A stretch of 64,000 bases of DNA from Vibrio japonicus (lineage in GTDB: Bacteria > Pseudomonadota > Gammaproteobacteria > Enterobacterales > Vibrionaceae): positions 248,001 through 312,000 of the forward strand of contig NZ_CP102096.1 in the NCBI RefSeq assembly GCF_024582835.1, read 5' to 3'. The position numbers were made by a program, and so were the translations under genes. This document shows positions 27,982-38,629 of the stretch, piece after piece. The notes below the pieces were generated by a model. That model was not told where the DNA came from. It searched no databases and was given only the letters and a program-made list of their open reading frames with translations. Position 1 is the stretch's first letter. Each line of letters opens with the position of its first letter.

Positions 27982-29037
27982 TTACAGATCGGCTTTTTTA
28001 TTGCGAGAGTACTGGCGGTTGGCTTTCATCTCCGCCATGCTTTCAAGAATTCGATGATAATTCTCGAAACGCGTTTCACTGACTTCACCTTTTTCCACTG
28101 CTTCAACTAAGATGCATCCTGGATCATCTAAGTGCTTGCAGTCGCGGAACTTGCAGCCACCTAAGTAAGGTTGGAATTCAATAAATGCTTTGGTGATTTC
28201 CTCAGGCTCTAAATGCCATAAGCCAAACTCACGTACTCCTGGAGAGTCAATTAAATCGCCACCAGAAGGGATATGGTACAAACGTGAAGCCGTTGTTGTG
28301 TGTTGCCCAAGCCCAGAGTTTTCCGAGACAGCACCTTCTTCAATATCAAAGCCAGGCATTAACGCATTAACCAGACTTGATTTACCTACGCCTGATTGGC
28401 CAACAAAGATATTGATTCTGTTTCGAAGCTCGTCTTCTAGCGTTGAAATGCCTTCCCCCGTTTCTTTACTGACTAGCAAAACCTTATAGCCAATACGCTC
28501 GTATTCATTTAGCCAGTCTTTATAGATTTCGAGCTGTTCTTTGTCGAGCAGGTCGATTTTGTTTAAAACAAGCAACGGGGAAATTTTCAGAGTTTCTGCG
28601 GCAACTAAATATCGGTCAATGATATTGAGTGACAATTCAGGTAGTACCGATGAAACGATGATCATCTGGTCGACATTCGCTGCGACAGGTTTAAGGCCAT
28701 CGTAGTAATCTGGGCGTGTGAGTACAGAGGTTCGAGGTTCTACCGCTTCTACTACGCCGTTTATTCCTTCCATAGATTCCAAACCCGGACGCCAGATAAC
28801 TTGGTCACCAGAAACCAGAGTTTCAATACCACGTCGAAGGTTACAGCGATGAATTTCTCCGCTTTCTTGATCTTCAATATCGGCATGCTGCCCAAAGCGA
28901 GTGATCACTAGTCCTTTCTTCGCGCTGCCAAGCATAGATTCATCCCATTGAATGGACTCTTCTTTTTTTAGCTTGCGCTTCTGGTTGCTGCGTACTCGTC
29001 TTACTTGACCTTTGGTAAGCTTTTTTTTCTTTGCCAC
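27982..29037 (-). CDS. rsgA: Ribosome small-subunit-dependent GTPase RsgA
   Basis: RsgA is a circularly permuted GTPase that checks late 30S maturation. In the 351 residues the NKID (G4) motif at 159-162 comes before the P loop GQSGVGKSS at 213-221, confirming the permutation. An N-terminal OB domain follows a Lys/Arg-rich tail ([16 protein letters not shown]). The C-terminal zinc site includes [16 protein letters not shown]. Translation starts at GTG. The gene is divergent from orn (111 bases apart) and upstream of psd, the E. coli arrangement. Confidence 0.97.
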   Translation of the reverse strand: MAKKKKLTKGQVRRVRSNQKRKLKKEESIQWDESMLGSAKKGLVITRFGQHADIEDQESGEIHRCNLRRGIETLVSGDQVIWRPGLESMEGINGVVEAVEPRTSVLTRPDYYDGLKPVAANVDQMIIVSSVLPELSLNIIDRYLVAAETLKISPLLVLNKIDLLDKEQLEIYKDWLNEYERIGYKVLLVSKETGEGISTLEDELRNRINIFVGQSGVGKSSLVNALMPGFDIEEGAVSENSGLGQHTTTASRLYHIPSGGDLIDSPGVREFGLWHLEPEEITKAFIEFQPYLGGCKFRDCKHLDDPGCILVEAVEKGEVSETRFENYHRILESMAEMKANRQYSRNKKADL

Positions 29038-29148
29038 AATTGTCTACTTAACTGTTTATCATCGTTTGGGGTCCATTAGATCGCTATCTAGTGGATTGGA
29101 ATTTGGGTATAGTACCCTTTTTATCATAAAACCAATAGGCAACGATTT

Positions 29149-29694
29149 ATGTCCTTTAGCGATCAAAATTTAATTTGGATTGATTTGGAGATGACAGGAT
29201 TAGATCCGGAAACTCACAAAATTATCGAAATCGCGACTATCGTTACCGATAGTGAATTGAATATTTTAGCTGAAGGTCCGGTACTTGCGATACACCAACC
29301 TGAAGCTGAATTAGAGAAAATGGATGAGTGGTGCACCACCACGCACACAGGTAGTGGATTGGTCGAGCGTATTCGCTCAAGTAACATTAATGAGCAAGAA
29401 GCGATTCGTCAGACCATTGAGTTTTTAGAAAAGTGGGTCCCTAAAGGCAAATCACCAATCTGTGGCAACAGTATCGGCCAAGATCGACGCTTTTTGTACA
29501 AACACATGCCAGAACTGGAAGAGTACTTCCACTATCGTTACGTTGATGTAAGTACGCTTAAAGAGTTAACTCGTCGTTGGAAGCCAGAAGTGCTGGATGG
29601 CTTTACGAAAACGGGCAGTCACTTAGCACTGGATGATATTCGAGAGTCTATCGCTGAGTTGAAATACTACCGCCAAACTATTTTCAGTATCTAA
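29149..29694 (+). CDS. orn: Oligoribonuclease
   Basis: Orn degrades dinucleotides such as pGpG to mononucleotides, finishing RNA and cyclic-di-GMP breakdown. The 181-residue DEDDh exonuclease has Asp12 and Glu14 in [10 protein letters not shown], the central Asp in [11 protein letters not shown], and His/Asp in SHLALDDI near 158-162. AGGCAACGATTT precedes the ATG. It is directly upstream of the tRNA-Gly array, like E. coli orn-glyVXY. Confidence 0.97.
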   Translation: MSFSDQNLIWIDLEMTGLDPETHKIIEIATIVTDSELNILAEGPVLAIHQPEAELEKMDEWCTTTHTGSGLVERIRSSNINEQEAIRQTIEFLEKWVPKGKSPICGNSIGQDRRFLYKHMPELEEYFHYRYVDVSTLKELTRRWKPEVLDGFTKTGSHLALDDIRESIAELKYYRQTIFSI

Positions 29695-29812
29695 TTTCTT
29701 AGGTATTTTCCATTTGGGGGCGGATAAAGTGCAGATTTAGAATAATAAATCGCCTAATTTGTGTGCTTTTTCATCAAACAGAAAAAAAACGACTTTTTTT
29801 TGCATGAAGGAC

Positions 29813-29840
29813 TTGCATCACAAAATAAAGCTCTTATAAT
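29813..29840 (+). promoter_or_regulatory. Promoter of the tRNA-Gly/tRNA-fMet array
   Basis: TTGCAT (29813-29818), a 16-base spacer and TATAAT (29835-29840), followed by CGCAGCC. A and T runs lie just upstream. TTGTGTG followed by TTTTTCATCAAA at 29759-29779 repeats an element found upstream of the tufB tRNA operon promoter (254-273). Confidence 0.75.
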
Positions 29841-29872
29841 TCGCAGCCCTGAACGACGGAAACGTTGTTAAA

Positions 29873-29948
29873 GCGACACTAGCTCAGTTGGTAGAGCGCA
29901 ACCTTGCCAAGGTTGAGGTCACGAGTTCGAACCTCGTGTGTCGCTCCA
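29873..29948 (+). tRNA. tRNA-Gly (GCC), array copy 1, intact
   Basis: 76 bases, acceptor GCGACAC paired with GTGTCGC, anticodon loop TTGCCAA, T arm ACGAG-TTCGAAC-CTCGT, encoded CCA. Confidence 0.96.
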
Positions 29949-29987
29949 ATTTGATAGCCTTCATCGTGCTTAACGGTGAAATACGGA

Positions 29988-30064
<77 letters not shown>

Positions 30065-30082
30065 ATTCTCTTACGAGAATAT

Positions 30083-30158
30083 GCGACACTAGCTCAGTTG
30101 GTAGAGCGCAACCTTGCCAAGGTTGAGGTCACGAGTTCGAACCTCGTGTGTCGCTCCA
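30083..30158 (+). tRNA. tRNA-Gly (GCC), array copy 2, intact
   Basis: Identical in sequence to copy 1. The spacer before it carries the small hairpin ATTCTC-TTAC-GAGAAT. Confidence 0.96.
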
Positions 30159-30197
30159 ATTTGATAGCTCTCATCGTGCTTAACGGTGAAACACGGA

Positions 30198-30274
<77 letters not shown>

Positions 30275-30292
30275 ATTCTCTTATGAGAATAT

Positions 30293-30368
30293 GCGACACT
30301 AGCTCAGTTGGTAGAGCGCAACCTTGCCAAGGTTGAGGTCACGAGTTCGAACCTCGTGTGTCGCTCCA
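30293..30368 (+). tRNA. tRNA-Gly (GCC), array copy 3, intact
   Basis: Identical to copies 1 and 2, with complete T arm and encoded CCA. Confidence 0.96.
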
Positions 30369-30406
30369 ATTTGATAGCCTTCATCGTGCTTAACGGTGAA
30401 TACGGA

Positions 30407-30483
<77 letters not shown>

Positions 30484-30501
30484 ATTCTCTTACGAGAATA
30501 T

Positions 30502-30591
30502 GCGACACTAGCTCAGTTGGTAGAGCGCAACCTTGCTAAGGTTGAGGTCACGCCTGTTTTTTATAAATAGGGAACCTCGTGTGTCGCTCCA
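30502..30591 (+). pseudogene. Degenerate tRNA-Gly-like unit, array copy 4
   Basis: 90 bases. The acceptor and D arms and the CCA end are intact. The 5' T-stem strand and T loop are replaced by an A/T-rich segment running from GCCTGTTTT to AATAGGGAACC, so no normal T arm can form. The anticodon loop is TTGCTAA, i.e. GCT, which would read serine codons. Probably not a working glycine tRNA. Confidence 0.75.
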
Positions 30592-30630
30592 ATTTGATAG
30601 CTCTCATCGTGCTTAACGATGAAACACGGA

Positions 30631-30707
<77 letters not shown>

Positions 30708-30725
30708 ATTCTCTTATGAGAGTAT

Positions 30726-30815
30726 GCGACACTAGCTCAGTTGGTAGAGCACAACCTTACCAAGGTTGAGGTCACGCCTTTTTTTTATGAATAGGGAACC
30801 TCATGTGTCGCTCCA
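30726..30815 (+). pseudogene. Degenerate tRNA-Gly-like unit, array copy 5
   Basis: 90 bases with the same T-arm replacement as copy 4 (here GCC followed by eight T, then ATGAATAGGG). The anticodon loop is TTACCAA (ACC). CTCATG replaces CTCGTG in the 3' T strand. CCA is still present. Confidence 0.75.
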
Positions 30816-30853
30816 ATTTGATAGCCTTCATCGTGCTTAACGGTGAATACGGA

Positions 30854-30930
<77 letters not shown>

Positions 30931-30948
30931 ATTCTCTTATGAGAATAT

Positions 30949-31038
30949 GCGACACTAGCTCAGTTGGTAGAGCGCAACCTTACCAAGGTTGAGGTCACAC
31001 CTTTTTGTTATGAATAGGGAACCTCGTGTGTCGTTCCA
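30949..31038 (+). pseudogene. Degenerate tRNA-Gly-like unit, array copy 6
   Basis: 90 bases with the T-arm replacement (ACACCTTTTTGTTATGAATAG), anticodon ACC, and a G1-U72 acceptor end (GTGTCGT before TCCA). Confidence 0.75.
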
Positions 31039-31077
31039 ATTTGATAGCCTTCATCGTGCTTAACGGTGAAATACGGA

Positions 31078-31154
<77 letters not shown>

Positions 31155-31172
31155 ATTCTCTTATGAGAATAT

Positions 31173-31248
31173 GCGACACTAGCTCAGTTGGTAGAGCGCA
31201 ACCTTGCCAAGGTTGAGGTCACGAGTTCGAACCTCGTGTGTCGCTCCA
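31173..31248 (+). tRNA. tRNA-Gly (GCC), array copy 7, intact
   Basis: Identical to copy 1, with intact T arm and CCA, although it follows three damaged units. Confidence 0.96.
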
Positions 31249-31285
31249 ATTTGATAGCTCTCATTGTGCTTAACGATGAAAAAAT

Positions 31286-31361
31286 GCGACACTAGCTCAG
31301 TTGGTAGAGCGCAACCTTGCCAAGGTTGAGGTCACGAGTTCGAACCTCGTGTGTCGCTCCA
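31286..31361 (+). tRNA. tRNA-Gly (GCC), array copy 8, intact
   Basis: Identical to copy 1. It is preceded by the Gly-type spacer with the perfect hairpin arms TCAT(C/T)G and CGATGA. Confidence 0.96.
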
Positions 31362-31397
31362 ATTTGATAGCTCTCATCGTGCTTAACGATGAAAAAT

Positions 31398-31473
31398 GCG
31401 ACACTAGCTCAGTTGGTAGAGCGCAACCTTGCCAAGGTTGAGGTCACGAGTTCGAACCTCGTGTGTCGCTCCA
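31398..31473 (+). tRNA. tRNA-Gly (GCC), array copy 9, intact
   Basis: Identical to copy 1; last intact unit of the array. Confidence 0.96.
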
Positions 31474-31508
31474 ATTTGATAGCCTTCATCGTGCTTAACG
31501 TTGAAAAA

Positions 31509-31595
31509 TCGACACTAGCTCCGTTTATAGAGCGCAATCTTACCAAGGTTGAGGTCACGCCTTTTTGTTATAAATAGGGAACCTCGTGTGTCGCT
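31509..31595 (+). pseudogene. Degenerate tRNA-Gly-like unit, array copy 10 (end of array)
   Basis: The most decayed unit. The first base of the acceptor is lost (TCGACAC), the D loop reads CCGTTTATAG with no GG, the anticodon is ACC, the shared T-arm replacement is present, and the 3' end is TATAAA instead of TCCA. Confidence 0.8.
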
Positions 31596-31701
31596 ATAAA
31601 CTCTTCTTCAAATGATAAACACATTTGAAATTGGTCACCATGATATGACCGCCGCTCTTTACTCTAATGCTGAGAAGCATCAACCCAAAATTAAAATAAG
31701 T

Positions 31702-31727
31702 CCTCCTGTTTTCAGGTGGGCGTTTTT
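31702..31727 (+). terminator. Likely terminator of the tRNA array
   Basis: CCTCCTG-TTTT-CAGGTGGG hairpin with one mismatch, followed by CGTTTTT, about 105 bases after the last tRNA-like unit. Confidence 0.65.
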
Positions 31728-31765
31728 ATGTCTCTAGTATCTGACCTGAACGGGATGTGATCACG

Positions 31766-32107
31766 TGTGAATAGGTGATGGCGAACTAATGTGAGCTAGG
31801 TATTCATATGACAATCAACAGACTTATCCACAAAATTATGTTTGTGGATAACTTGGTGGGTAACCTGATTTTACCCACTGTATAAAGTCATAATAAAAAG
31901 ATCTTTTGGTAATTTACCGCTTTGTTTTTGGTAGAGAGTTGATTTTAAGTTGTTGTTTTTATTGTGGTTCCATCTTTTATTGTAAGTGTAAAATGGCGTC
32001 TTTAACGATCGTTAAGTGATTGTTTATTGATCCTAGTCATTTGTTATCGATGTGATTAACTTCTTTATCTACACCAAAACAAGCCACCTTGCCGATTTTT
32101 TTCCACA
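31766..32107. promoter_or_regulatory. Cluster of DnaA boxes, candidate datA-like locus
   Basis: The 563-base gene-free stretch 31596-32158 contains two perfect DnaA boxes facing each other, TTATCCACA at 31824-31832 and TGTGGATAA at 31843-31851, inside an 11-bp inverted repeat. A third consensus-type box is TTTTCCACA at 32099-32107. One-mismatch boxes are at 31766-31774 (TGTGAATAG, minus) and 32065-32073 (TTATCTACA). A second perfect inverted repeat, GTGGGTAA with TTACCCAC, lies at 31856-31878. In E. coli the DnaA-titrating locus datA lies between glyVXY and queG, exactly this position. Function is inferred from boxes plus synteny; I found no clear IHF site. Confidence 0.55.
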
Positions 32108-32158
32108 TTTTCATTTTTAGAGCTGAATCATGCTTTGTAACGCTATTTCAGGCAGGGT

Positions 32159-33277
32159 TTATGCATCTCTAGGTAATCCCTTTTGGACAATCCTAATTAG
32201 CCGTTGATGGCTGTTTGAAAGAGCCTGCTGTGGAAGCTGAGAGTGTTGCTGATCAATTGCCCATTGAATATGCGCGTCCAATACGTCACTTAGCCCTTTC
32301 CTTGATTCTAAAGCGTCAATAATCGCTTGCGAGTAGGGGGCATTGCCCATAGCAACTGATAGGTTTCTCATCCATTGGATATGACCGATGCGCCTGATTG
32401 CGGAACCTTCCATATTTTTTAAAAATGTGTCTTCTTCCCAAAGAAATAATTCTACTAAATCTGGATGTTTAAGAGCATTTCTACGATGGAAGTCATCCTG
32501 CTCTGTCAGCTCTGAAAAACGATTCCATGGGCAAACCAATTGGCAGTCGTCGCATCCGTATATCCGGTTCCCCAGCGCTTTACGAAACTCTTCTGGGATA
32601 ACACCATCATATTCAATGGTGAGATATGAAATACAGCGTCTTGCGTCTACAACACCATCTTCTACAATGGCTTGAGTTGGGCAAGATGTGATGCAAGCTT
32701 TGCATTTACCACAGTCGCCTTGGTGAGCGTCGTCGACAGGTAGAGGCAGATCAATCAGTAACTCACCTAAGAAAAACCAAGAACCGCACTCTTTATCTAA
32801 AATAAGTGAGTGTTTCCCTGTCCAGCCTAATCCTGCTTTTTGCGCTAATGGACGCTCTAAAATGGGAGCGGAATCCACAAATGGTCGGTAACCAAATTTT
32901 CCGACCTCTTGTTCAATTTTTTGACCGAGTTTCTTTAATTGGTTTCTTACTAGCTTGTGGTAATCCCTACCCAACGCGTAGCGGCTAATATACGCTTGAG
33001 TCGCATTCGACAGATTAGAGGCAAATTGTGCTTCAGGAGGTAAATAGTCCATCCGAGCACTAATGACACGCACGGTGCCGGGTAAGAGTTCGTTGGGGCG
33101 AGCACGCATCATTCCATGACGTGCCATCCAGTCCATTTCTCCATGGTAGCCTGCGTCTAGCCATTTTTGTAAAGCACCTTCATGCTCGCTTAGGTCTACA
33201 TCGCAGATCCCAACTTTTTGGAATCCAAGCTCTTGGGCCCAAACTTTGATCTTGTTTGCAAGCTCTTGGTAGTTCAT
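32159..33277 (-). CDS. queG: Epoxyqueuosine reductase
   Basis: QueG reduces epoxyqueuosine to queuosine in tRNA using cobalamin and two [4Fe-4S] clusters. The 372-residue form starts MNYQELANKIKVWAQELGFQ, aligned with E. coli LNQLAQKIKQWGLELGFQ. It has the RPFVDSAPILERPLA block and two cluster motifs, CGKCKACITSCP and CDDCQLVCPWN. The C terminus IRIVQKGLPRDA is typical. The frame is open to 33352, but those extra residues are not conserved. It is divergent from tsaE. The nnr gene that sits between these two in E. coli is absent. Confidence 0.95.
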   Translation of the reverse strand: MNYQELANKIKVWAQELGFQKVGICDVDLSEHEGALQKWLDAGYHGEMDWMARHGMMRARPNELLPGTVRVISARMDYLPPEAQFASNLSNATQAYISRYALGRDYHKLVRNQLKKLGQKIEQEVGKFGYRPFVDSAPILERPLAQKAGLGWTGKHSLILDKECGSWFFLGELLIDLPLPVDDAHQGDCGKCKACITSCPTQAIVEDGVVDARRCISYLTIEYDGVIPEEFRKALGNRIYGCDDCQLVCPWNRFSELTEQDDFHRRNALKHPDLVELFLWEEDTFLKNMEGSAIRRIGHIQWMRNLSVAMGNAPYSQAIIDALESRKGLSDVLDAHIQWAIDQQHSQLPQQALSNSHQRLIRIVQKGLPRDA

Positions 33278-33477
33278 GCTGGCTGCTCTGGTGAAATGGG
33301 TGGCGGATCTTAACGGATCTTTTGGCAGGGATCTAGCCAATAAAATCGACAATATCGTAAAGAAATTGCTGTTTTTGGCTTTTACTTACACAACAGATCT
33401 TGTCTCTCAATTCCAACCCAGTTTACTATTCCTGTTCTTTTGAGTTTTATATAGTCACAGATTAGAGATTGATCTTC

Positions 33478-33942
33478 ATGAGCACGAAACAATTTGCCCT
33501 TAAAGATGAGCAAGCAACGATTCAGTTAGGCAAGGCGCTAGCGCATCTATGCTCGCAGCAGACCACAATTTATCTACATGGAGATCTAGGTGCAGGGAAA
33601 ACGACATTCAGCCGAGGCTTTGTACGCGCCCTTGGGCATCAAGGCAATGTCAAAAGCCCAACTTATACGTTAGTTGAACCTTATCAATTATCGCAGTGGC
33701 AGGTTTATCACTTTGACTTGTACCGCTTGGCTGATCCAGAAGAGCTAGAGTTCATGGGAATTCGTGATTACTTTACTCCTGATGCTATTTGTTTGGTTGA
33801 GTGGCCAGAAAAAGGCGAGGGGTTGCTACCGTCTGCGGATTTGGATATTGAATTACGTTATAACGGTGAGGAGCGAACTGCTCAACTTACCGCAAACAAT
33901 GAGTATGGTTCTCAATTACTTGAACAGTTGGAGTTATGGTAA
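33478..33942 (+). CDS. tsaE: tRNA threonylcarbamoyladenosine synthesis ATPase TsaE
   Basis: TsaE is the ATPase that works with TsaB and TsaD to make t6A37 in ANN-decoding tRNAs. The 154-residue protein has the Walker A motif [13 protein letters not shown], then [34 protein letters not shown] and the LVEWPEKG motif. I start at [14 protein letters not shown] (33478); another ATG-type codon lies 9 bases upstream. The last 7 bases overlap amiB, showing translational coupling. It heads the tsaE-amiB-mutL-miaA-hfq-hflXKC superoperon. Confidence 0.95.
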   Translation: MSTKQFALKDEQATIQLGKALAHLCSQQTTIYLHGDLGAGKTTFSRGFVRALGHQGNVKSPTYTLVEPYQLSQWQVYHFDLYRLADPEELEFMGIRDYFTPDAICLVEWPEKGEGLLPSADLDIELRYNGEERTAQLTANNEYGSQLLEQLELW

Positions 33943-35663
33943 TCAGTAAACTGTCGCGAGCTGCTTTTGTTACTTTTCTTTTAGCTCTCTCATTTATGCC
34001 GACATTGGTTTCTGCGAATGCGTTGGAAGGCATTCGCGTTTGGCCTTCGCCTGATGAAACGCGAGTGGTTATAGATTTAGAGTCCGAAGCTGACTACAGC
34101 TATTTTACGCTGAGTAGCCCAGAGCGTTTGGTCGTGGATCTAAAAAAGACCACATTGAACACTAAGCTGCCACTTAATGTTGGAGAAAGTCCAATATTAA
34201 AGAAGATTCGAAAAAGCTCTCCGCCTGAGAAGACAACTTATCGACTTGTTTTCGAAATTAAGAAGCCAGTGACTTCTCAGATCTTTAAGTTAGCACCGAC
34301 ACCAGGTGGGCAGTACGGCCATCGTTTAGTCATTGATTTACCACATGGATCAAGTCAATCGGATGCAACGGTGCCAGAAGTATCATTTTCAAAAACTTCG
34401 GTAAGCCGTGATATCTCACAGTTTTTGGGAAGCGCTGAGATTGTTGTTGCGATTGATGCTGGCCATGGTGGTGAAGACCCGGGTTCTATTGGGCCTACGC
34501 GCAAGTACGAAAAGCATGCGACTTTGGCAATCTCTAAGAAAATAGCAGACCAGATTAATGCTGTTCCTGGAATGAAAGCGGTACTGACGCGCCGAAGCGA
34601 CTATTTTGTTAATTTGAATAAGCGCTCAGAAATCGCGCGCAAGAACAAAGCGCATTTATTGGTTTCTATTCACGCAGACGCTTTTCATTCGCCGAAACCA
34701 AAAGGTGGCTCGGTGTTTGTCTTAAATACGCGACGTGCCAATACCGAAATTGGTCGCTGGGTGGAAAACCACGAAGCTCAATCTCAATTGCTGGGTGGTG
34801 CTGGTGAAGTGTTGGCAAAGAACAACAACGATAAAAACATCAGTCAAACGCTCTTAGATCTTCAATTTAGCCACTCACAAAAAGAGGGCTATAAAGTTGC
34901 GAGTAAGATCCTAAGAGAAATGAGCCGCGCTGGTGTCCATCTGCATAAAGCGGAGCCAGTCAATGCAAGTTTAGCTGTGCTTAAGTCTCCTGATATTCCA
35001 TCCGTATTAGTGGAAACGGGTTTTATATCAAACCCAACAGAAGAAAAATTGCTTTTCCAACGTGGACACCAAGACAAGTTGGCGCGCGCACTTTCAAAAG
35101 CGATTGTCCAATATTTTGAGGCAAACCCACCTGAAGGGACGTTGTTTGCTAATCGAGGGAAAGCGATTAAGCACAAAGTTTCAAGAGGTGAATCCTTATC
35201 GGTGCTGGCTAATCAATACGGAACAACAACAAAAGCGATCATTCAAGCAAACGGTCTGAAGAATAGCAGTATTGCTGTCGGCCAAGTGCTGACAATTCCT
35301 GGTGCGAATGCTCATGTGGCTGTCTCTAAACCCGTAAACATGGTTGAGACTAAAACCGTGGTGCATAAAGTTCAGCAAGGTGACTATCTAGGAAAGATCG
35401 CCGCAAATTACAAAGTGTCCGTTGCTGATATTAAGCGAGAAAATAAACTTGAATCAGACACGTTGAAACTTGGTCAGAAACTCAATATCACTGTCCGTCA
35501 ACAAAAGGAACAGCCATCGCGTAAGCACAAAGTCGCGCAAGGTGAATTCCTAGGTAAGATAGCCAGCAAGTATGACATTAGTGTAAGTAGTCTTCGGAAG
35601 GCTAATAACCTTCATTCCGATACTTTATCGGTTGGACAAGTTTTGATTATCCCAACCCAGTAA
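33936..35663 (+). CDS. amiB: N-acetylmuramoyl-L-alanine amidase AmiB with three LysM repeats
   Basis: AmiB is a periplasmic zinc amidase that splits septal peptidoglycan and is activated by EnvC (also in this window). Order: signal peptide (1-27, ending LVSA), AMIN domain (about 28-135), Amidase_3 domain (about 168-392) with [11 protein letters not shown] at 174-184, VSIHADAF and the [10 protein letters not shown] block, then three LysM repeats. The repeats start near [20 protein letters not shown] and [10 protein letters not shown], at about residues 412-575. The E. coli AmiB has no LysM tail. It overlaps tsaE by 7 bases and ends 14 bases before mutL. Confidence 0.96.
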   Translation: MVISKLSRAAFVTFLLALSFMPTLVSANALEGIRVWPSPDETRVVIDLESEADYSYFTLSSPERLVVDLKKTTLNTKLPLNVGESPILKKIRKSSPPEKTTYRLVFEIKKPVTSQIFKLAPTPGGQYGHRLVIDLPHGSSQSDATVPEVSFSKTSVSRDISQFLGSAEIVVAIDAGHGGEDPGSIGPTRKYEKHATLAISKKIADQINAVPGMKAVLTRRSDYFVNLNKRSEIARKNKAHLLVSIHADAFHSPKPKGGSVFVLNTRRANTEIGRWVENHEAQSQLLGGAGEVLAKNNNDKNISQTLLDLQFSHSQKEGYKVASKILREMSRAGVHLHKAEPVNASLAVLKSPDIPSVLVETGFISNPTEEKLLFQRGHQDKLARALSKAIVQYFEANPPEGTLFANRGKAIKHKVSRGESLSVLANQYGTTTKAIIQANGLKNSSIAVGQVLTIPGANAHVAVSKPVNMVETKTVVHKVQQGDYLGKIAANYKVSVADIKRENKLESDTLKLGQKLNITVRQQKEQPSRKHKVAQGEFLGKIASKYDISVSSLRKANNLHSDTLSVGQVLIIPTQ

Positions 35664-35676
35664 AGTGAATGGCAGC

Positions 35677-37641
35677 ATGACAATTAAGATTTTGCCAGCG
35701 CGACTGGCTAACCAAATTGCAGCCGGAGAGGTTGTTGAAAGACCTGCTTCAGTTGTCAAAGAATTGGTTGAGAATAGCCTAGACTCAGGTGCCACCCGTA
35801 TCGATATCGATATAGAAAAAGGGGGCGCTAAGCTCATTCGCGTTAGAGATAACGGCAAAGGTATTGTTAAAGATGAACTTGGTTTAGCGTTAAGTCGTCA
35901 TGCAACGTCGAAAATTCATACTTTAGATGATCTCGAAGCGATTATTAGCCTTGGCTTTCGTGGCGAAGCGCTCGCAAGTATCAGCTCTGTTTCTCGTTTG
36001 ACCATAACCTCTCGTCCGGCGACCCAAGATCAAGCGTGGTCGGCGTATAGTGAAGGTAGGGATATGGCGGTTAAGCTACAGCCTACAGCACACCCTATCG
36101 GCACGTCGGTTGAAGTATTAGATCTGTTCTTTAATACCCCAGCGAGGCGTAAGTTCTTAAGGACGGAAAAGACAGAGTTTACCCATATAGACGAACTGCT
36201 AAAGCGCATTGCGTTAAGCCGCTTCGATGTCACGATTAACCTTCGACACAATGGTAAATTGGTGAAGCAGTATCGAGCCGCGAAAACCGAGGCTCAATGC
36301 GAGAAACGAATCGCATCCGTTTGTGGTAATAATTTTGTCAGGAATATGCTTAAGATCGAACTTGAGCATCAAGGCTTAAAGTTACATGGTTGGATAACGA
36401 CACCTGAAGGCGCGAGGCAGCAGAGCGATTTACAGTATTGCTATGTCAACGGCCGAATGATGAGAGACAAATTGATCAACCATGCGATTCGTCAAAGTTA
36501 CGAATCGAGTTTAAGGCCAGATCAATTTGCTACTTATGTACTTTTTATAGAGCTTGATCCCCATCAGGTTGACGTCAATGTCCATCCTGCTAAGCACGAA
36601 GTTCGATTCCATCAAGCCCGCCTTGTTCATGACTTTATCTATCAGGCACTGAGTGACGGTTTAGCGCAAAGTGCTCACATCGATAAGCCCAGTGTCAACC
36701 AGTCCGCCTTTTACACTGAACCTGGCGAGCAGAAGCCAGCAGAGGAAGAAAGGTCTGAAGCGGAAGCCAAAGAGTCCGTTGTTCCACAGCGAGTGTATGA
36801 AGCGATCGAGCAAACCCCAAGTTATCCAGGAAAGCTGGAGCAAGAGGATAGGCTGACTTCGTACTCAGGAGCGGAGCTTAGAGAAACGCCTCGCAGGAGT
36901 GATTGGACCGAGTCACGCTCTACTGCCCAGTCAAAGAATAAAGAACGGTATAGCGAGCCAGCACCCAGCCAGCAAGAAGTGAATGCGTACAAAAAGTTAC
37001 TGCAAACCCCAAGTTTTGAGTCGAGAGACGACTCAGACCCTGTTTCTACGGTTAATGATTCCGAACAAGTCGTAGAAACATTAGGCAAAGCGATTTGTGT
37101 GGTTCAGGGGCAATACTTAATGATGGCGGATAAAAATGGTGCCCGACTTGTTTCGTTATTGAAAGCGGAGTGGCTGAGAACGCTAGCTCAGTTGTCCCCA
37201 CAAGAAGGCAGCCTGAAATCACAACCTTTGCTGGTTCCGCTGTCACTGAAATTGGACGACAAGCAGCTATCAGTGGTGCAGGCGCAACAATCATCGCTAA
37301 TGGCTTTAGGTATAGAGCTTAAACCGCGCTCAAATAACGCTATTATGGTGATGGGTGTTCCTCAGCCTCTTAGGCAGCAAAATCTGCAGCAAATAATCCC
37401 AGATCTGTTATCTTACGCCGCTTCAAACTTATCGGACGAAGTGAACTTTTCACGTCAACAGCTATCACATTGGTTAGCCGAGCATGTGGCACAGGTGAAA
37501 AGTGACTACACTTTGTCGGAAGCTATTCAAATCATCGCAGAAGTTGAGCTGTTATGGCAGGGACGATTGCCTCTACAAGATAAGACCTTTGTAAGAGCCG
37601 TCGACTTCACGGCAACAATCGCAGCACTGAAACAAATATGA
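35677..37641 (+). CDS. mutL: DNA mismatch repair protein MutL
   Basis: MutL links mismatch recognition by MutS to MutH and UvrD. The 654-residue protein has the GHKL ATPase domain with [26 protein letters not shown], and [16 protein letters not shown]. The transducer domain contains [14 protein letters not shown] and [15 protein letters not shown] variable Glu/Ser-rich linker (about 340-455) joins it to the C-terminal dimerisation domain. No endonuclease metal motif of the DQHAx2Ex4E type is seen, as expected in a MutH organism. Start chosen at [13 protein letters not shown] (35677); the frame is open from 35665. The stop overlaps the miaA start (ATGA). Confidence 0.97.
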   Translation: MTIKILPARLANQIAAGEVVERPASVVKELVENSLDSGATRIDIDIEKGGAKLIRVRDNGKGIVKDELGLALSRHATSKIHTLDDLEAIISLGFRGEALASISSVSRLTITSRPATQDQAWSAYSEGRDMAVKLQPTAHPIGTSVEVLDLFFNTPARRKFLRTEKTEFTHIDELLKRIALSRFDVTINLRHNGKLVKQYRAAKTEAQCEKRIASVCGNNFVRNMLKIELEHQGLKLHGWITTPEGARQQSDLQYCYVNGRMMRDKLINHAIRQSYESSLRPDQFATYVLFIELDPHQVDVNVHPAKHEVRFHQARLVHDFIYQALSDGLAQSAHIDKPSVNQSAFYTEPGEQKPAEEERSEAEAKESVVPQRVYEAIEQTPSYPGKLEQEDRLTSYSGAELRETPRRSDWTESRSTAQSKNKERYSEPAPSQQEVNAYKKLLQTPSFESRDDSDPVSTVNDSEQVVETLGKAICVVQGQYLMMADKNGARLVSLLKAEWLRTLAQLSPQEGSLKSQPLLVPLSLKLDDKQLSVVQAQQSSLMALGIELKPRSNNAIMVMGVPQPLRQQNLQQIIPDLLSYAASNLSDEVNFSRQQLSHWLAEHVAQVKSDYTLSEAIQIIAEVELLWQGRLPLQDKTFVRAVDFTATIAALKQI

Positions 37642-38585
37642 AAAAAGAATTACCTTTGGCTCTATTTCTCATGGGGCCTACAGCATCAGGAAAAACAGAA
37701 CTCGCTATTCGATTGCGTCAGAAATATCCGGTAGAAATTATTTCTGTAGACTCTGCATTGATCTACAAAGGGATGGATATCGGCACCGCGAAGCCCGATG
37801 CCCAGGAACAAGCGTTAGCGCCTCATCGACTGATCGACATTCTCGATCCTAGTGAAGCCTATTCAGCCGCTGACTTTCGTCGTGATGCGCTGGCTGAAAT
37901 GAACAGGATCGCTGAAGAGGGTAAAATCCCGTTATTAGTTGGCGGTACGATGCTGTATTACAAGGCGTTACTGGAAGGCTTGTCACCACTACCTGCTGCA
38001 AACCCTGAAGTGCGTCAGCAAATTGAGCAAGAAGCATTGACTCAAGGCTGGGACGTGCTGCACGATCAGTTAAAAGTGATTGATCCAGTGTCAGCTGAAA
38101 GAATTCACCCGAATGATCCACAAAGATTGTCTAGGGCATTGGAAGTTTATCGAATTTCGGGTAAAACATTGACTGAGTTGACTCAAACGAAAGGCGAATC
38201 TTTACCCTTTAGAGTCAAGCAGTTTGCTATAGCTCCCAAGGAAAGGGCTGAACTCCACCGTCGTATAGAACTTCGTTTCGAAAAAATGATGGAAGCAGGA
38301 TTTGAAGAAGAGATGAAGACGCTATACGCGCGAACTGATCTTCATCCAGACTTACCCTCGATTCGTTGTGTTGGTTATCGACAGATGTGGGACTATTTGG
38401 ATGGTAATTGCACAATAGAAGACGCTATTTTCAAAGGTGTTTGTGCAACCCGCCAATTGGCCAAGCGACAAATTACCTGGTTACGCAGCTGGGATAATTT
38501 AACTTGGTTAGATAGTGAAAACATTGACGAGGCGTTAGAAACTGTTTCGAATGCGATAGCATCGGAAGGTTTTAGCCGTGTATAA
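37638..38585 (+). CDS. miaA: tRNA dimethylallyltransferase
   Basis: MiaA adds the isopentenyl group to A37 of UNN-decoding tRNAs. The 315-residue protein has the P loop [11 protein letters not shown] at residues 13-23, the [16 protein letters not shown] motif, and [31 protein letters not shown] and [12 protein letters not shown]. The ATG overlaps the mutL stop by 4 bases, so the two are translationally coupled. Part of the hfq superoperon. Confidence 0.97.
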   Translation: MKKELPLALFLMGPTASGKTELAIRLRQKYPVEIISVDSALIYKGMDIGTAKPDAQEQALAPHRLIDILDPSEAYSAADFRRDALAEMNRIAEEGKIPLLVGGTMLYYKALLEGLSPLPAANPEVRQQIEQEALTQGWDVLHDQLKVIDPVSAERIHPNDPQRLSRALEVYRISGKTLTELTQTKGESLPFRVKQFAIAPKERAELHRRIELRFEKMMEAGFEEEMKTLYARTDLHPDLPSIRCVGYRQMWDYLDGNCTIEDAIFKGVCATRQLAKRQITWLRSWDNLTWLDSENIDEALETVSNAIASEGFSRV

Positions 38586-38629
38586 TGTGATCGCTTTTGC
38601 GTGAATGTGCCCTGTAAAGGATCTGTTAC

